Assembly: GCA_037074615.1 (NCBI GenBank)
Contig: CM073537.1
Coordinates: forward strand, 12,543,989-12,607,988
DNA: 64,000 nt
Reading direction: 5' to 3'
DNA from: Leucaena leucocephala
Lineage: Eukaryota > Streptophyta > Magnoliopsida > Fabales > Fabaceae
A program made the translations under genes and the position numbers. The notes beneath the pieces were generated by a model that saw nothing but the letters and a program-made list of their open reading frames with translations, searched no databases and had not been told where the DNA came from. Position 1 is the first letter of the stretch, and the number at the start of each line of letters is the position of its first letter. Of the stretch, positions 45,728 to 57,420 are shown piece by piece.

Positions 45728-45890
45728 CTTGTTCCTTGTCAATCAGAAAAGAAAGGTGAACACATTAACATCATACTACCTACTCATCTAGGACCTTTAC
45801 CTCCACTGGGCTTTTCTAAACCTCTATATATTTTCACTTATGAACAGAGCGTTCAATCCTGTGCCAAAACCTTATGCTCTGTGACTTTTA

Positions 45891-45972
45891 GTCGCGACCA
45901 TCACTATCTACTTATCATGACCTGACACCTCTGTGTCCTTTAGTCGCGACCTAACTCTTATACTTTCTCGAC
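45891..45972. repeat. GTCGCGAC sites in the gypsy leader (minus arm)
   Basis: Sites start at 45891 (GTCGCGAC), 45914 (ATCATGAC), 45943 (GTCGCGAC) and 45965 (TTCTCGAC), spaced 23, 29, 22. This mirrors 38442-38523 in the other arm. Confidence 0.8.
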
Positions 45973-46146
45973 CTGAGTATCAATATCCCGTACTCTAGGG
46001 GAACTAACCTTTCTAATTCACATCTTTAACTCATTTAAACATCACTTCTAACTACTTCATAGCATCACTGAGCTAGAATCTTCTGTTCTGTGCCAGAATC
46101 TTACACTTTGAGCCAGAGCCCTTTCTGGTCTATGCCAAAACCTTTT

Positions 46147-46158
46147 GCTCTGATACCA
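46147..46158 (-). other. PBS, initiator tRNA-Met type (minus arm)
   Basis: Minus strand TGGTATCAGAGC, identical to the plus-arm site at 38256-38267. Confidence 0.85.
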
Positions 46159-46161
46159 AAA

Positions 46162-46732
46162 TAAAACATACTCATAGGGACCTCATATGCATATTTCACA
46201 GTTTAGTGAAATGATCAGCATAATTTTCTCTATTTTATGGTAAAATATGGTACTCATCGGCTACCAGCCAGATCTTTGCCATAATTACGATTATGCCACT
46301 GTATTCTCTTTCTGACATCTTTTCTTATCTTCTTATCCTTTATCTTAAGTTCTCGAAATTCTCTTTCAACAACTCATCCCCTGAACTCTTTGGTAGTCAT
46401 TGTTAATTGAAAGGCTAGACAACCTGCCCATATCAGGTTATCTTACTCAGGAGCCAGCCCATATCTAGCTACCTGGAGAATTCCTAGGCTTAAGACTTAG
46501 GATATTCCTTACATTTCTCTTTTTGAACCTAGGTGAACTGTCCCTATTTTGTAGGTCAAAGACTTAACTCATCTTTAAATCATGAGGGATTTAACTCATC
46601 CCTTGGATTCCTACAAAATATAGGTAAGTGATCTGCCCATATCAGATTACTACCCTGAGACTACGGATTTAGCAGCCTGCCCATATCAGACTACCTCCTA
46701 GTTCTCCTAGACCCAAAAATCGGGATGTTACA
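46162..46732 (-). repeat. Right outer LTR of the composite (internally deleted)
   Basis: Begins TGTAACATCCCGATTTTTGG on the minus strand and ends ATGTTTTA before the PBS. It is deleted like the left arm but lacks about 43 bp present there. Confidence 0.8.
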
Positions 46733-46737
46733 ACCCC

Positions 46738-47399
46738 CATGGTCTAAGAATGCTTAGATCCGACTTGTGTTTTGTCCATAACTCATAGGGTATGGAAGTG
46801 ACTGACTTTGAGGGCACACGGTTAAGTGTGAAGGTTGTGATGAACAAAGCATCACACCACTATTAAATTAGTAAATTTGCTTGTGCCATCATAAGCCTAA
46901 CCATGTCTAGAAGAGTTGATTTCTTCTTTCAGCAACTTTATTTTGTTATGGAATACTAGGGATAGTTAGTTACCTAATTATTCTCTTTTCTTCATAGAAC
47001 TGTTTGAATTTATCTAACAAGTATTCATTACCTCAATCATTGTGTAATGCTTTAATTTTATTATCCATTTGATTCTCTATTTCATTTATGTACTATCTAA
47101 AGCATTCGAGAGCCTAAGACTTATATGAGATCAAATAGACATGATCTCATCGTGAAAAAGTCATCAATAAAGGTAATAAATACCAAGCTTTGTGCCTAAA
47201 CCTTACACTCATTGGACCACACATATCAGAATAGATTAATTACAATGGATTTTTAGCTCTTGTTCCCTTACCGAAAGGTTTCCTAGTTGCCTTACTAGAG
47301 AGACAAATTTTCACATAATAACATTTTCATATTTGAAATTTGTCCTAGCAAACATTCTTTAGCCAATTTAATAATTCTATTTTGATTAATATGTCCTAG
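46738..47399 (-). pseudogene. Ty1/copia integrase remnant
   Basis: Minus strand reads LGHINQNRIIKLAKE (GAG-pre-integrase), a GKGTRAKNPL segment, YSDMCGPM, then HNDRGNEYLLDKFKQF and a KVAERRNQ motif (integrase core and its downstream E-containing segment), ending PYELWTKHKSDLSILRPWG. Multiple stops. It joins the linker at 37633 when the composite is removed. Confidence 0.8.
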
Positions 47400-47404
47400 T
47401 CTAG

Positions 47405-48859
47405 TGATAAGACACATTTTGTATATGGTTTCTGCTATGTTTTTATGAGTTTTATTATGACTTTACCATTCATTTCATGCCTGAAATTGTACTTTTATGT
47501 ATTACATAATTGTGCGTGGCAATGTGCTAATTAAAAGGTAAAATGGTAAATTAACCTTCCAAACTGCATATATTCTGTTATTTACTGATTTGGACTTTTA
47601 CAATGAGCTTTTATATTGAATTGCAGGTACTTTAGAAGAGAGCAAGGACCAGGAAAGAAATCAGAAGTCAATGAAAGTCAAGTCACACCTCTGTGCTTTT
47701 TAGTCACGACCCAAGTGCCCAAAGGTCGCAACCTTACTTCTTCTGGAAGATTCTCAGTGTTCATAGGTCGCGACCATAAAATGGATATGGTCGCGACTAA
47801 AATACAAAATCTCTGAAACTATACGCTTTGAATTAGGTCATGCTGTTATAAGAAGAGACGGAGGCTGCCATCAAAGGGGGAGGCGATTTTTGGACCTGAT
47901 TAGGCTAAGAAGCAGTACTCAAGCGCCCTCCACATACTTTCTCCTCATCTTTCATCTTTCTACACATATCTATACTATTCACCCTTCATCTCTTCATCGT
48001 TTCTTCATGGCATCAGTGATTGCAGTGCAGTAGAAGTCATGAGAGGCTAAACCTTTAGGCTCTTGGTGATGATCTAATATCTTGAGCTCACGGACTGAAA
48101 CGGGGAGTTTTTACTGTTCTAATTTGTATTCCTTTACATGTCATGATTACTGCTAGATCTAGGGCTTTCATTCTATGTTTAAGGATTGAATATCGATTGA
48201 TCATTCTCAAATTAGACTGTTGTATTTGATTTTGGATGATTTGAACGTTTCCTTTTAATAGAATATTTCAGTTTCAATTTTAAGAAAGTTGGGTTATTTT
48301 CAGCGATCATTGCAAATCAATTCAATTGCTTTAAATCTAGGGTTTTTGATTGATGACTACTCGAGGGCGTTCTCATCATCTAGGGTTAATTACACGCTAA
48401 GTGGTTTCTAATAGTTTACTAATAAGTTCTTAAACTAGCTTTGATCAAAGGAGTTTAAGGAATATTAGGGTTCTGGACTCAATCAATCGACTGAGGTTTT
48501 TCTTTGAGACTTAGTGATTTAAAACTCCGATTTAATATAAGAGCAATGATAGATAAGTTTTCATCATCAAGAGTCTACCATTACATATTTCTTCAACAAA
48601 CCAACTCTTTTCATCTCAATCAAAAATCCAAAAATGTCTACTTTTCTGCACTTTTATTTTATTGCATCAAGCACCCAAAACCCCAAAACCATTTTTACTG
48701 CTACTCAGGTTTACCATTGATTTTGACATCCAATTTGCTAGGTTTCTAATAAAAAGGCTCCTTGAGAAGAATGATAAGTTTGTGCCTTATACTACATTAT
48801 ATTGGGTGCAATTACTTTATTTTGATGGCTCAGACCGCGACAATCCGAGGGCCTCATCA
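47405..48859 (+). mobile_element. Solo LTR related to the Athila-like LTRs, 1.46 kb
   Basis: TGATAAGACACATTTTG to GGGCCTCATCA. The 5-mers TCTAG (47400-47404) and CCTAG (48860-48864) are a duplication with one change. Removing LTR and duplication restores a copia HARLGH motif. GTCGCGAC-type sites at 47703, 47725, 47767 and 47790 lie just upstream of a TATA-like TTATAAGAAG near 47845. Small ORFs inside are not conserved as proteins. Confidence 0.88.
47703..47797. repeat. GTCGCGAC module upstream of an LTR TATA-like box
   Basis: GTCACGAC 47703, GTCGCAAC 47725, GTCGCGAC 47767, GTCGCGAC 47790; spacing 22, 42, 23. The same four-site layout is present in the other LTRs of this family. Confidence 0.8.
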
Positions 48860-48864
48860 CCTAG

Positions 48865-49330
48865 CATGAAAAGTACTCATATCAGGATTATTTGAAGAAA
48901 CAACAAAGCATTCATGAACATTAGAATCTAGTAATATCCATAACAAAGAATTTCTTGACAAGGAAAGTTGAACCAGAAAAGATTGAGTTGCATAAAATAT
49001 TTGCAACTTTGTCATGAAAATTTACATTAAAACCAACTTCTAAAAGGCATAAAACATAAACTAAATTCTATCAGATGCTAGGTGCATAAAGTAGATCATA
49101 GAGCATCAAGGTCTTCCCACCATGAAAAGTAAATTTGTAGGTGCCAATACCTCTAACCTTGATCCTTGCATTATTGCCTATATAAAGCCACTTGCTTTGA
49201 TAAGGCAACTGATGATATTCCACGAATGATCCTCTATCCCTGGTTATGTGGTCTATGGAGCATGAATCAATAATCCAAGAAGAACAAAGAATTTTTGTTA
49301 GAAAAACAATATTTGAAACATAACAAACAC
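48865..49330 (-). pseudogene. Ty1/copia protease and GAG-pre-integrase remnant
   Basis: Minus strand contains SSWIIDSCSIDHITRDRGSF, the copia protease active-site region with DSG changed to DSC, followed by YIGNNARIKVRGIGTYKF and LMLYDLLYAPSI. Further on STFHAR leads to the LTR insertion at 48864. Stops occur between the parts. Confidence 0.78.
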
Positions 49331-49399
49331 GTGAGTTCACATAATTCACTAATACAATTTTTGCTCTCTTTTTGTTTCGAACAGTCTTGTACGAAATAA

Positions 49400-50230
49400 C
49401 CCATTTTTTGGCAGGCAAACCATTTTACCTTCTTTAGGTCGAAGTTCTTATAGCCCTTCTTTTCTTTCTTCTTGAATTATTTTTTTGCCCTTTTTGAGTT
49501 GAGGATCGCCCTTCTTCCCTTTCTTCTAAAATTTCTTACCTATTTTGAAACTGTCTTTGATTAGGAAGGACCAACATCCTTAGTCAAATAAGCCTACTCG
49601 GAGATTTTATATGCCTCAAAGAGCTCATCGTCTAACTCAAATATCTTACAGTATCCTGAAAGGTAAGGATGTTTTAGTTGTGGGTCGTATTCACTTTTAT
49701 ATACTCCCAGCTTGGAATGAGTGATCGAATCATAGCCTGCACTTGCTGCTCATCAGACAAAGTATGTCCAGCTTCCTTAAGTTCTCTAATCATTCTAGCC
49801 ATCTCTCTTAGATGTTGCCACATGAAAGTTTTTTGCCTCAGCTTATAGGTATCAGACTTAATCATTAGCCTTCTAAGCTTGATAGTGGAAATACCACCAA
49901 ACTTGTCCTTAAGTGCTAGCCACATATCTTGTGTAGTCTTGTGCATCTCAAATTCGCAAATAAGGTCATCTTCTATGGCACTTAGCAGTGTAATTCTAGC
50001 TATGCTATTATTCTTTTTCTAGGCTAAGTAGGCCTCCTGATCTCTCATGTACTGGATTATACTTCTAGTCTCAAGTTCATAGCCGTCATCAGAGGTTCAA
50101 CAACATCTTGTTCCTCCAATATGTACTGGACCTTTCAATAGCATATATCCCAGTTATTCCCATTGAGGTTTTCTTCTTATTCAACTTATCAATGATGTTC
50201 TTGGTTGTTATTTTTCAATTCTGTGACAAA
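49400..50230 (-). pseudogene. gag: Ty1/copia gag remnant
   Basis: Minus strand contains RITLLSAIEDDLICEFEMHK, then MWLALKDKFGGISTIKLRRL and EMARMIRELKEAGHTLSDEQ, the UBN2/TNT1-94-type gag core. A degraded zinc knuckle follows (CQKMGYFVQDC, near 49400). Several stops and frameshifts. Confidence 0.78.
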
Positions 50231-50687
50231 TCTATCCCACATTAATCTATGTTCTCTTTAAAGAGAATTGAACTAAAGAACATTTTAGCAATTTATATAT
50301 AGCACAATAAAGTATACAATGTCACATACATACATGATTCTTGATTAAAAAATAATAACATTATAAGATCCATGATTAGGAGCATACATTTATACCTCCT
50401 ATCACACAGATACTAGCATAGTTATTATTTCCTTTAATGAATTTTATAAGCACTTTAAAATTAAATTATTCACTTTTAGAAGACTCATTATCTAAAAGCT
50501 CTCACTTATAAGAAGCATACATGAATCATTAACACAAATTGAAACATGTTCCATTAAACATAAATAAGAGTCAAAGTCTTTACACAATAACATGAAATCA
50601 TGTTCTTAGCATAATAAACATAAGGAAAGCTAAAAACAAGGATATATCAATCAATATAAGAGGAACAAGACTTAATAATGGCTTTCC

Positions 50688-51350
50688 CTAACTTTTTAAA
50701 TTTAGGAGTTTTAAACATAAATCTACAAGTCTTTCGACAACGTCAACCCAGAAAGCTTTATTTGCACGTATGCCTCTAGTCCTTACTATTCTTATGTAGT
50801 TTATCATGACTTTAACATAGAACTTGGCATTCTTCTTATCAATCATGAACTTGGCATATTTATGTAGGATTTCATAAACTCCTTTTATGTTTGAGAGTTT
50901 GGTTGTAATATCTTCAGCTATACTCCTAGCCAAAGCAGGGGTAAGGGGTTGGTTTACTTTTTCTTCCTCATTTAGAGGTTTATCAGAAATAGAAGGCTCA
51001 GATATAGATCAAAATTTGAGTACGACAATTGAGGTTCCTCGGGTTCCTCTATCTGTTCCTCAGGATCATCTTCAAAATCTAGCTCATAAACCTCTTCTGG
51101 ATCTTTTTCAGCTTGAAGCTCCATATCAGAATCTTCACTCTGAGGTTCAAATTCTGGAACTTCCTCAAGATCCTCTTTTGGATTCTCTTTAAGTTTATGA
51201 ATATCTTCAACTTCTTCTAGATCTTCTTCCTGAAAAAACTCCACATCAGAATCCTCACTTTGAGGTTTATACTATGGTATCTCATCATCCAAGTATGGGA
51301 AGCTTAATGAACAATATGAAGTAATTTTAGTGCTTGAGGCCCATTGCTTC
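50688..51350 (-). other. Acid-rich open frame in the copia leader
   Basis: A 90-codon minus-strand frame (51244-50972) is extremely Glu/Asp-rich (FFQEEDLEEVEDIHKLKE, FEDDPEEQIEEPEEPQ). An 81-codon frame (50933-50688) continues after a frameshift with ARSIAEDITTKLSNIKGVYE and a basic C-terminal part. It lies between the PBS and gag, where copia elements do not usually encode a protein. It could be a captured host exon or an earlier insertion. Function unknown. Confidence 0.4.
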
Positions 51351-52260
51351 ATTTTCATCTAGGAATTAAATAATGTGAATTATTAAAATTATTCTGGAAT
51401 TTTTAACCCCACTTTGAGGTTCATACTGTATCTCCTTTTTTTAAAATTAATCTAGACTAGACTCAGTTGGGCTCAATCCAACTTGATTTAGGTGGCTTCA
51501 GACCAACCCAACTTAGTTGTTTTATCTCATTATGTTTGGTCAGGGCTGGATCCATTAATCTGACCTGGTCCAAGTCTATTGATGAGCCAATAACCCCTTT
51601 TTCTTTTTTCTTTTTAAAATGGTAAGGCAAAATGTTATCATTTTGCCACTAGAGGTTGTCTTCAACCTCCAGCCGGGTCTAATCAACCCGAATTCCTTCG
51701 TGGGTTGAGTCTGTCAGACCTGAAACTTTTCTCCTCCATATCTTCGTCGTCTGACATCAGCTCTTCATATTTTTGTAGTCATTTTTCATCTTTTTCACGA
51801 GTTCTACACAATGATACTAGTTTTAAAGGTTAAAACAAGAGTTTTCAAATGACCTAATTTTAAACACTACGTTCCTCGATTTTGATTTTCTCTCACATTG
51901 TGTCCTTTGTTTATGAACTATCATTCAAGGTTCCATTGTGTGTTTTCAACACATATATAACAAGAAATATTACAATATAGCAGAACAAAAAGACATATAA
52001 CATCAAATACAAAATGAAAGAACCAACCAAGGAAAACCATCATGCATCAAGCATTCATCAAACCAAAACTAAACTAAAATATTGAGGATTTATTGAGATA
52101 TTTGGAGAAGTAAATTACATCATTTTAAGTCACAATAGCCAAAAATGAAAATGAGATGCAAAAATATATTCAATAAAACTAGAGAAGTATATAAACACAT
52201 ATATAGTGGAAGCAAGAAAAATAAAAGCATATTATAGTAGAAGCTTAGGACAAAATAACA
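51351..52260 (-). other. Copia leader, non-coding
   Basis: Between the PBS and the acidic frame. No protein similarity, RNA gene or repeat family recognised. Confidence 0.4.
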
Positions 52261-52272
52261 GTTCTGATACCA
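52261..52272 (-). other. PBS of the Ty1/copia element
   Basis: Minus strand TGGTATCAGAAC, one base from the usual TGGTATCAGAGC initiator tRNA-Met PBS, 5 nt inside the LTR. Confidence 0.75.
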
Positions 52273-52277
52273 ATAAT

Positions 52278-52604
52278 GGTTTTCAGACGTACCTAAGATA
52301 TAGTCAAGTTTCTTATCTGGTACCTACAAACGATCCGATCATAACAGGAAAGTCATAATTAAAACACAGCAAATACATTAAAACGAATATAGCAGAGAAC
52401 ACTATAGTAGAAAGCAAGTTTAAAGAGCACTCACATATGAGAATACACCCATTTGAGGTTATAAAAATGTCTATCTCAAAAAGTATGATCTAATAACTGT
52501 TCCATTCAATTCAAATCATATTGGGAAATATTACAGTTATTTACCCATGCTTTCTTTTATTCTCATTCAGGCCCCAACTTAAATAGGTTTGGGACTAATC
52601 CACT
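52278..52604 (-). repeat. 5' LTR of the Ty1/copia element (truncated)
   Basis: It ends CTGAAAACCA next to the PBS and aligns with 30511-30832. The U3 start (TGTTGGAATATGGGC in the partner) is missing; the LTR meets kinase pseudogene sequence at about 52604. Confidence 0.7.
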
Positions 52605-52895
52605 ATGGTTCTCTAATGGAAGCAGCCATAAATAAACTTTTGAAATGATAGATTATGAAACGGTCATGATGGTTTCCCTAATCTTATTACTGCTTCTCCT
52701 TTTTCTTTCTTATCTTTAACTTCATTATGCACAAACATGGTTTCTTCTTTATTGAAAACGTGATTGGTCTCACGAACCCAATTTAAAACCATGGGTCCTT
52801 CATGATATCTAGGATCAAGTATCTCTTTTCTATATTGGTGACTAGAAGATTAGAGATCAAATTATTTGCTTCAGTTGAAATCCAATCTAGGAATT

Positions 52896-55841
52896 TGAAA
52901 CATCCTTCCTTTCGTACATCTTAGGGACCATTTGGTAGCATTTAGAACCACTTTCAAGGTCATTGAAGTCTAATTCCTCAATCTGAAGTTTTACTCTTAT
53001 CGAGTACTGTTCATTGTGTAAATTCCAGATGGGTGACCTGACTTCGAAAAATCATAGCTAATTCTAGAAAACTTGAAATGAAGTGGTTCAAATTGCTACA
53101 TGAAGCTAACTCAATTCTATTTCAGGGAAAAATAACTCGTTGACCATGCCTTGACCGAGTCAATGTCAAACAATGTTACAACTTTACTATTCATCCAGCG
53201 TTTTTTCCCTGAATCCAGCATTTTGGTCCCAACTTTGATAATTTATATCTCCATGTGTAGAAATCCAAATGAGGCATTCTATATATAAAATCGAAGCTTG
53301 GTATGTCTACTATTTACCATAAAAATATAATCTATTTATTCAATCATTTACTATTCTTAATTATAGATCAAATATCCCTATGTCACCATGAGTTATTGTT
53401 CATGGTGGTAAATTCTAGCAATCAACTTTGTATACATGTGCATACATCAATAACATATCAACCAAACATGCCCACCAATACTTATTATTAAATAATAAAT
53501 TGTCATACAATAGGGTATGCACAAAATCCTCATATCTTTATTACATCTTTTTTTGCCTGAAATCCGGCAGCATAACTACTAGGCTTCATCTTTACAAATA
53601 ACTGATCTTGTACTGATTCGGTAATTCCCGTGAGAACTACCATTCTACGTAAGTACCTAGGAAAGACTGGATGAACCAGCTAGGTCCACTCACTTCCAGC
53701 CTCCTTAGACAGTACCTACGTACACAGTACGCATCATCTACTTTCTTCACTACTAATATTTTGCCCTAATTTTGGCAGCATAACGGCGTCTCTTAGCATT
53801 CTCAAAATTTACTTCGTCATAACCTCCCTGTAATGGGTTATATATTGAGGATGAGATTCGGGGGAATCTCAGTAGTAATAATCATAACAATATATATAAT
53901 GCAGTGTGATAGTACTTGCTTGTGATTGTGTACAGATAAGTATGCTACGTGCTTCCATACTCAATAACATATGATCATAGGATTGTAGTAGAGCTTCAAA
54001 CATAACATATAAGACAACAATCTAACCAAACAATAGCACATTAAATTATAAAGCCATTACATAAAAGCTTGGATTAGTTACTACCTGGCTAGCTTAGCAG
54101 AACTCTACTATCTCTATACTGCTTCCAGCTCCGCCATAACTTCCTTCTTTCTTTCTCTCTCTTACTTTCTCTCTCTAAAACTCACTTCTCTCTCTTTCTT
54201 GGCTCTTGGCCATGGGTCACAATGGCAAGGGTAGGGGGTATTTATAGTGGAGGCAAAGGAGAATGAGTGGCCCAGATCAATTCTCAATGAGTGGCTCAGA
54301 TCGCTTTGCTTGCCCACCAAGTTTCGCTTATGTCATCATGATGACATCATCATCCTTATGACTCATCACTTTATGACATCATCAAGGGACACCTCACAGT
54401 CTAGGTAGCGCAATGGTGGGGCCCACAGGACACCTCACCAACTGACTCAACATTTCTAGAGAATTCCAGAGTCTTATCCCAGAATAAGCGGCTGAGATCG
54501 TGCCACGTATCCTTAACTTTTCTTCTCCCTCTATATCAGTGCCATGTGGCGTCTGGATGACACCTTTCAAGCCATCCTATGGTTACCAGATAAGTCCAGA
54601 ACCTTATCTGATCAATCCCCTGGTCATCATGTCAACCGAGTAACTTTACTTTATTGAAAAGTTACTAAAATATTATTTTAATGTCACTTTTTCTCACATA
54701 ATTCATGGGCTACGTTTTTGGGCCTTGGAATATCATCTTGGGTCTTTGATATAGCCCAAGTACTTTGATGGCTCAATTCCCAAGAACTATCCCTTGGTAA
54801 ATTACCAAAATGCCCTTGGTTCCTCTTTCTTTACTTTAATGAATCTAGGGGCATTATTGTCTTTTCATACCTTACCAAAGTATCCTCTGACCCTGGTCAA
54901 CTATCCAGATAACATTTCTTGACTGTCTCACCTTAGCCAAATGACCAAAATACCTTTTACTCATTCTTTCACGATTTTATAACATAAGGGCATTTTCGTT
55001 ATTTTACACCTTTTTCCGGACACCGACTCCTCTTATCAGATAAACTGTCATACTGAGTCTAGGCATCCCTTTGGGTCATAACAAGCATCTGACCGATGTC
55101 ATCTAAGCTCATTTAGTCTCAGTTTGAATACCGATAAATCTCCCAATCGGATACCCGGAGATCACAAACTCCCGTTTGAATTCACTAATTTGTGAATAAC
55201 TTTTTCTACATACCTCCTTTCGGTTTTCTGTCAGTTCCCTGACATCTATCTCTACAGGATGCATCTTCCTGCAGATTTTCACTCATATCTAAGGTCTAGT
55301 ATATCCGGTAAGAATTTTTTATACTTTTAGACTATCAGATAAATTTCGGCTATCTGGAGTCCTGATAAAATTCCTGTATTAAGTTAGATTATCCAGCATC
55401 ATTTCCTTTATCTACTGGTGAGATCTGGGACTGAAATGCTTCTGGGCAGTGTTAAGCTATTTCTGGCTCATCTTTCCATAATTACACTTTTGCCCCTGAA
55501 ACTTTTCTTCTTTTCAATTAAGTTCCTTTTATTTGGCTAAAATTACACTTAAAGACCCCATATTTTTGTCTGCTTTCTCTTTTAACCTTAAAGCTTTCAT
55601 AATTTTACTTAAGTCCTTGGATTTTCTTCATTTTTAATTTAATCCCTTTCTTTCCTGAAATGACCATTATACCCCTAAGACTTTTACTATTTATATATAA
55701 GTCCTTGTATTTTTATCTATTTACAGTTTAGTCTCTAAAAACCCTTTGTATGTTTCTAGGACTTCTGCTCAAAGGGGTCTGGTATCCTATCTATTTCAAG
55801 CTACTTTCTGAGTCTCTGGGCCTGAAAATTGGAATGTTACA
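52896..55841 (-). mobile_element. Solo LTR of the Tekay-like family, 2.95 kb
   Basis: Left TGAAACATCC, right GGAATGTTACA. A perfect 5-bp duplication GAATT lies at 52891-52895 and 55842-55846. A CTATAAATA box lies at 54239-54247 (minus) with a GA-rich leader next to it. It aligns with 14977-17937 over most of its length but is diverged at the U5 end. Inserted in the kinase pseudogene. Confidence 0.9.
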
Positions 55842-56017
55842 GAATTCGTCCTCTACTTTAAATACCTTCTTGTAAATATAATATTCTCACACTAAAATGG
55901 TATAAATCATAGCATAAAAAATCACACAATATTACCAAATATTAGCTTTGGATCAATCATACCCTTTCTTCTTTAGCACCTCTGGCACCATGTAAGCTAG
56001 TATTCCACACAATATAT

Positions 56018-57420
56018 CATGGCTGGAAAAAAGGCTTTTTAAATCGATTGAAAATAGACTTCTACACCGGACTTTGATCCGGTGTAGAAATAACCCGTGT
56101 AAAAAGTTTAATATTCTACACCAGTTGTATATGACCGGTGTAAACAATCAGCTTTTTTAATCGGTTATTCCATACAACCGGTTTAAAAAGTAATGTCAAA
56201 ATAAAAGAAAATTCAAAATAAAAAAACTCTAGGTCCGAAATTATTTCCTTTTTCGTCACAAATCTGAAGGAGGAGGAGAGTAATGAAGAAGAATAGGTAC
56301 TTGTAAAATACAAGCAGAGAACAAAAAAAAGGAAGAAAGAAAAATCCAGAGAACCCAGAAACGAAAGAAATAAAAAGTTAGATATATGCGCAGAAATGAA
56401 AACCCATAAACGTCATCACCTAATTAAAGATATCACAAAAATATCGTCACAATTCCTTTTGGTTACCTTCTCAAAAGCAAACGAAAATATATTTAAACAG
56501 AACCCAGAAATAAATGAGACAAAAATCCAAATATATATACAAAAATGAAAACCTAGAAACGCCGCTACCTAATTAAAGATATCACAGAAACATCGTCACA
56601 ATTTCTCCGACTTACCCAGTTAAACGTGAACAAAAATATATTTAAACAAAATTGAGAAATAAAGGAACAAAAAAATAGACACCCACCATAGCAGATCTGG
56701 GTCTTCTTCTTTGGCGAGCTTTAGAGGCTACAATGACTGACTTCAACAATAGAGAACGACGACCACAGGTATGGGTCATCGCATATCTAGGTATTATTCT
56801 TTGGCTAACTTTAGACGGTGTGTTACTAAGGTGGAGCTTCCTGTCACTATGTGTTCTTCCTTGTCTAGTTTTCTCTATGGACGACGATATGATTTGTGAA
56901 GATAGGGAATCGTAAAAAATTAACGCTTTTTGTTAGATTTTTAATAGCAAAGACATTCTACGCCGGATGTAATTTTATTAGCTGTAGATAAGAATGGTTG
57001 AAAAATATACTTTTTAAAGCCCCATTTTTAAATCGGTCACTATGGAATCGGTTTAAAAAAAAAACTGACTGGTGGCATTTTTGTAAATAAGATAAAATAT
57101 TTACACCGGTCATTACTTTTTACAGCGGTCATATTTTACGACCGGTGTAAATATTTCATCTTATTTACAAAAATGCCACCGGTCATTACTTTTTACAGCG
57201 GTCATATTTTACGACCGGTGTAAATATTTCATCTTATTTACAAAAATACCACCGGTCATGACTTTTTATAGCGGTCATTACTTTTTACAGCGGTCATATT
57301 TTATGACCGGTGTAAATATTTCATCTTATTTACAAAAATGCCACCGGTCATTTTTTTTAAACCGTCTCCGCAGTGACCGGTTTAAAAATGGGGCTTTAAA
57401 AAGCCTATTTTCCACTAGTG
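56018..57420. mobile_element. Non-autonomous CACTA element, 1.4 kb
   Basis: The right end is CCACTAGTG, i.e. CACTAGTGGAAAATAGGC inward. The left end is CATGGCTGGAAAAAAGGC, the same terminus with mutated tip. A 3-bp duplication TAT (56015-56017, 57421-57423) is as expected for CACTA. Subterminal repeats of CCGGTGTAAA / TTACACCGG type fill both sides. The 56997-57420 part is itself an imperfect inverted repeat. A plus-strand 60-codon frame (56733-56915) has no recognisable similarity. Its termini match those of the element starting at 62133. Confidence 0.85.
57106..57350 (+). repeat. 73-bp tandem subterminal repeat of the CACTA element
   Basis: About three units beginning CCGGTCATTACTTTTTACAG, each containing GACCGGTGTAAATATTTC. 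The third has an extra internal 22-bp duplication. Tandem arrays near the ends are typical transposase-binding regions of CACTA elements. Confidence 0.8.

Larger units (their letters stand above)
37639..46732. mobile_element. Gypsy (Tekay-like) composite with inverted LTR ends, 9.1 kb
   Basis: Both outer ends are the U3 start of the same LTR, in inverted orientation: TGTAACATCCC at 37639 and GGGATGTTACA ending at 46732. A perfect 5-bp duplication ACCCC flanks it (37634-37638 and 46733-46737). The two arms (37639-38862 plus; 46732 to about 45560 minus) both read LTR, PBS, GTCGCGAC leader, gag start. Between them lie plus-strand LTR pieces (38863-42905 with a solo LTR inside, and 42907-43480), a minus-strand 3' LTR piece (43490-44075), a PPT and a gag pseudogene. 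Normal elements have direct LTRs, so this unit arose by rearrangement or by joining of two cDNAs. Confidence 0.8.
30511..52604 (-). mobile_element. Old Ty1/copia retrotransposon, scaffold for nested insertions
   Basis: On the minus strand the order is 5' LTR (52278-52604), PBS (52261-52272), long leader, gag (about 50230-49400), protease and GAG-pre-integrase (to 48865), integrase (47399-46738), post-integrase linker (37633-37411), RT (35857-35296), 3' non-coding and 3' LTR (30511-30832). RNase H is missing. The pieces become continuous once three TSD-flanked insertions (47405-48859, 37639-46732, 35863-37410) are removed: for example HAR|LGH and RPWG|LV are restored in frame at two junctions. 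All coding pieces carry stops. Confidence 0.82.
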
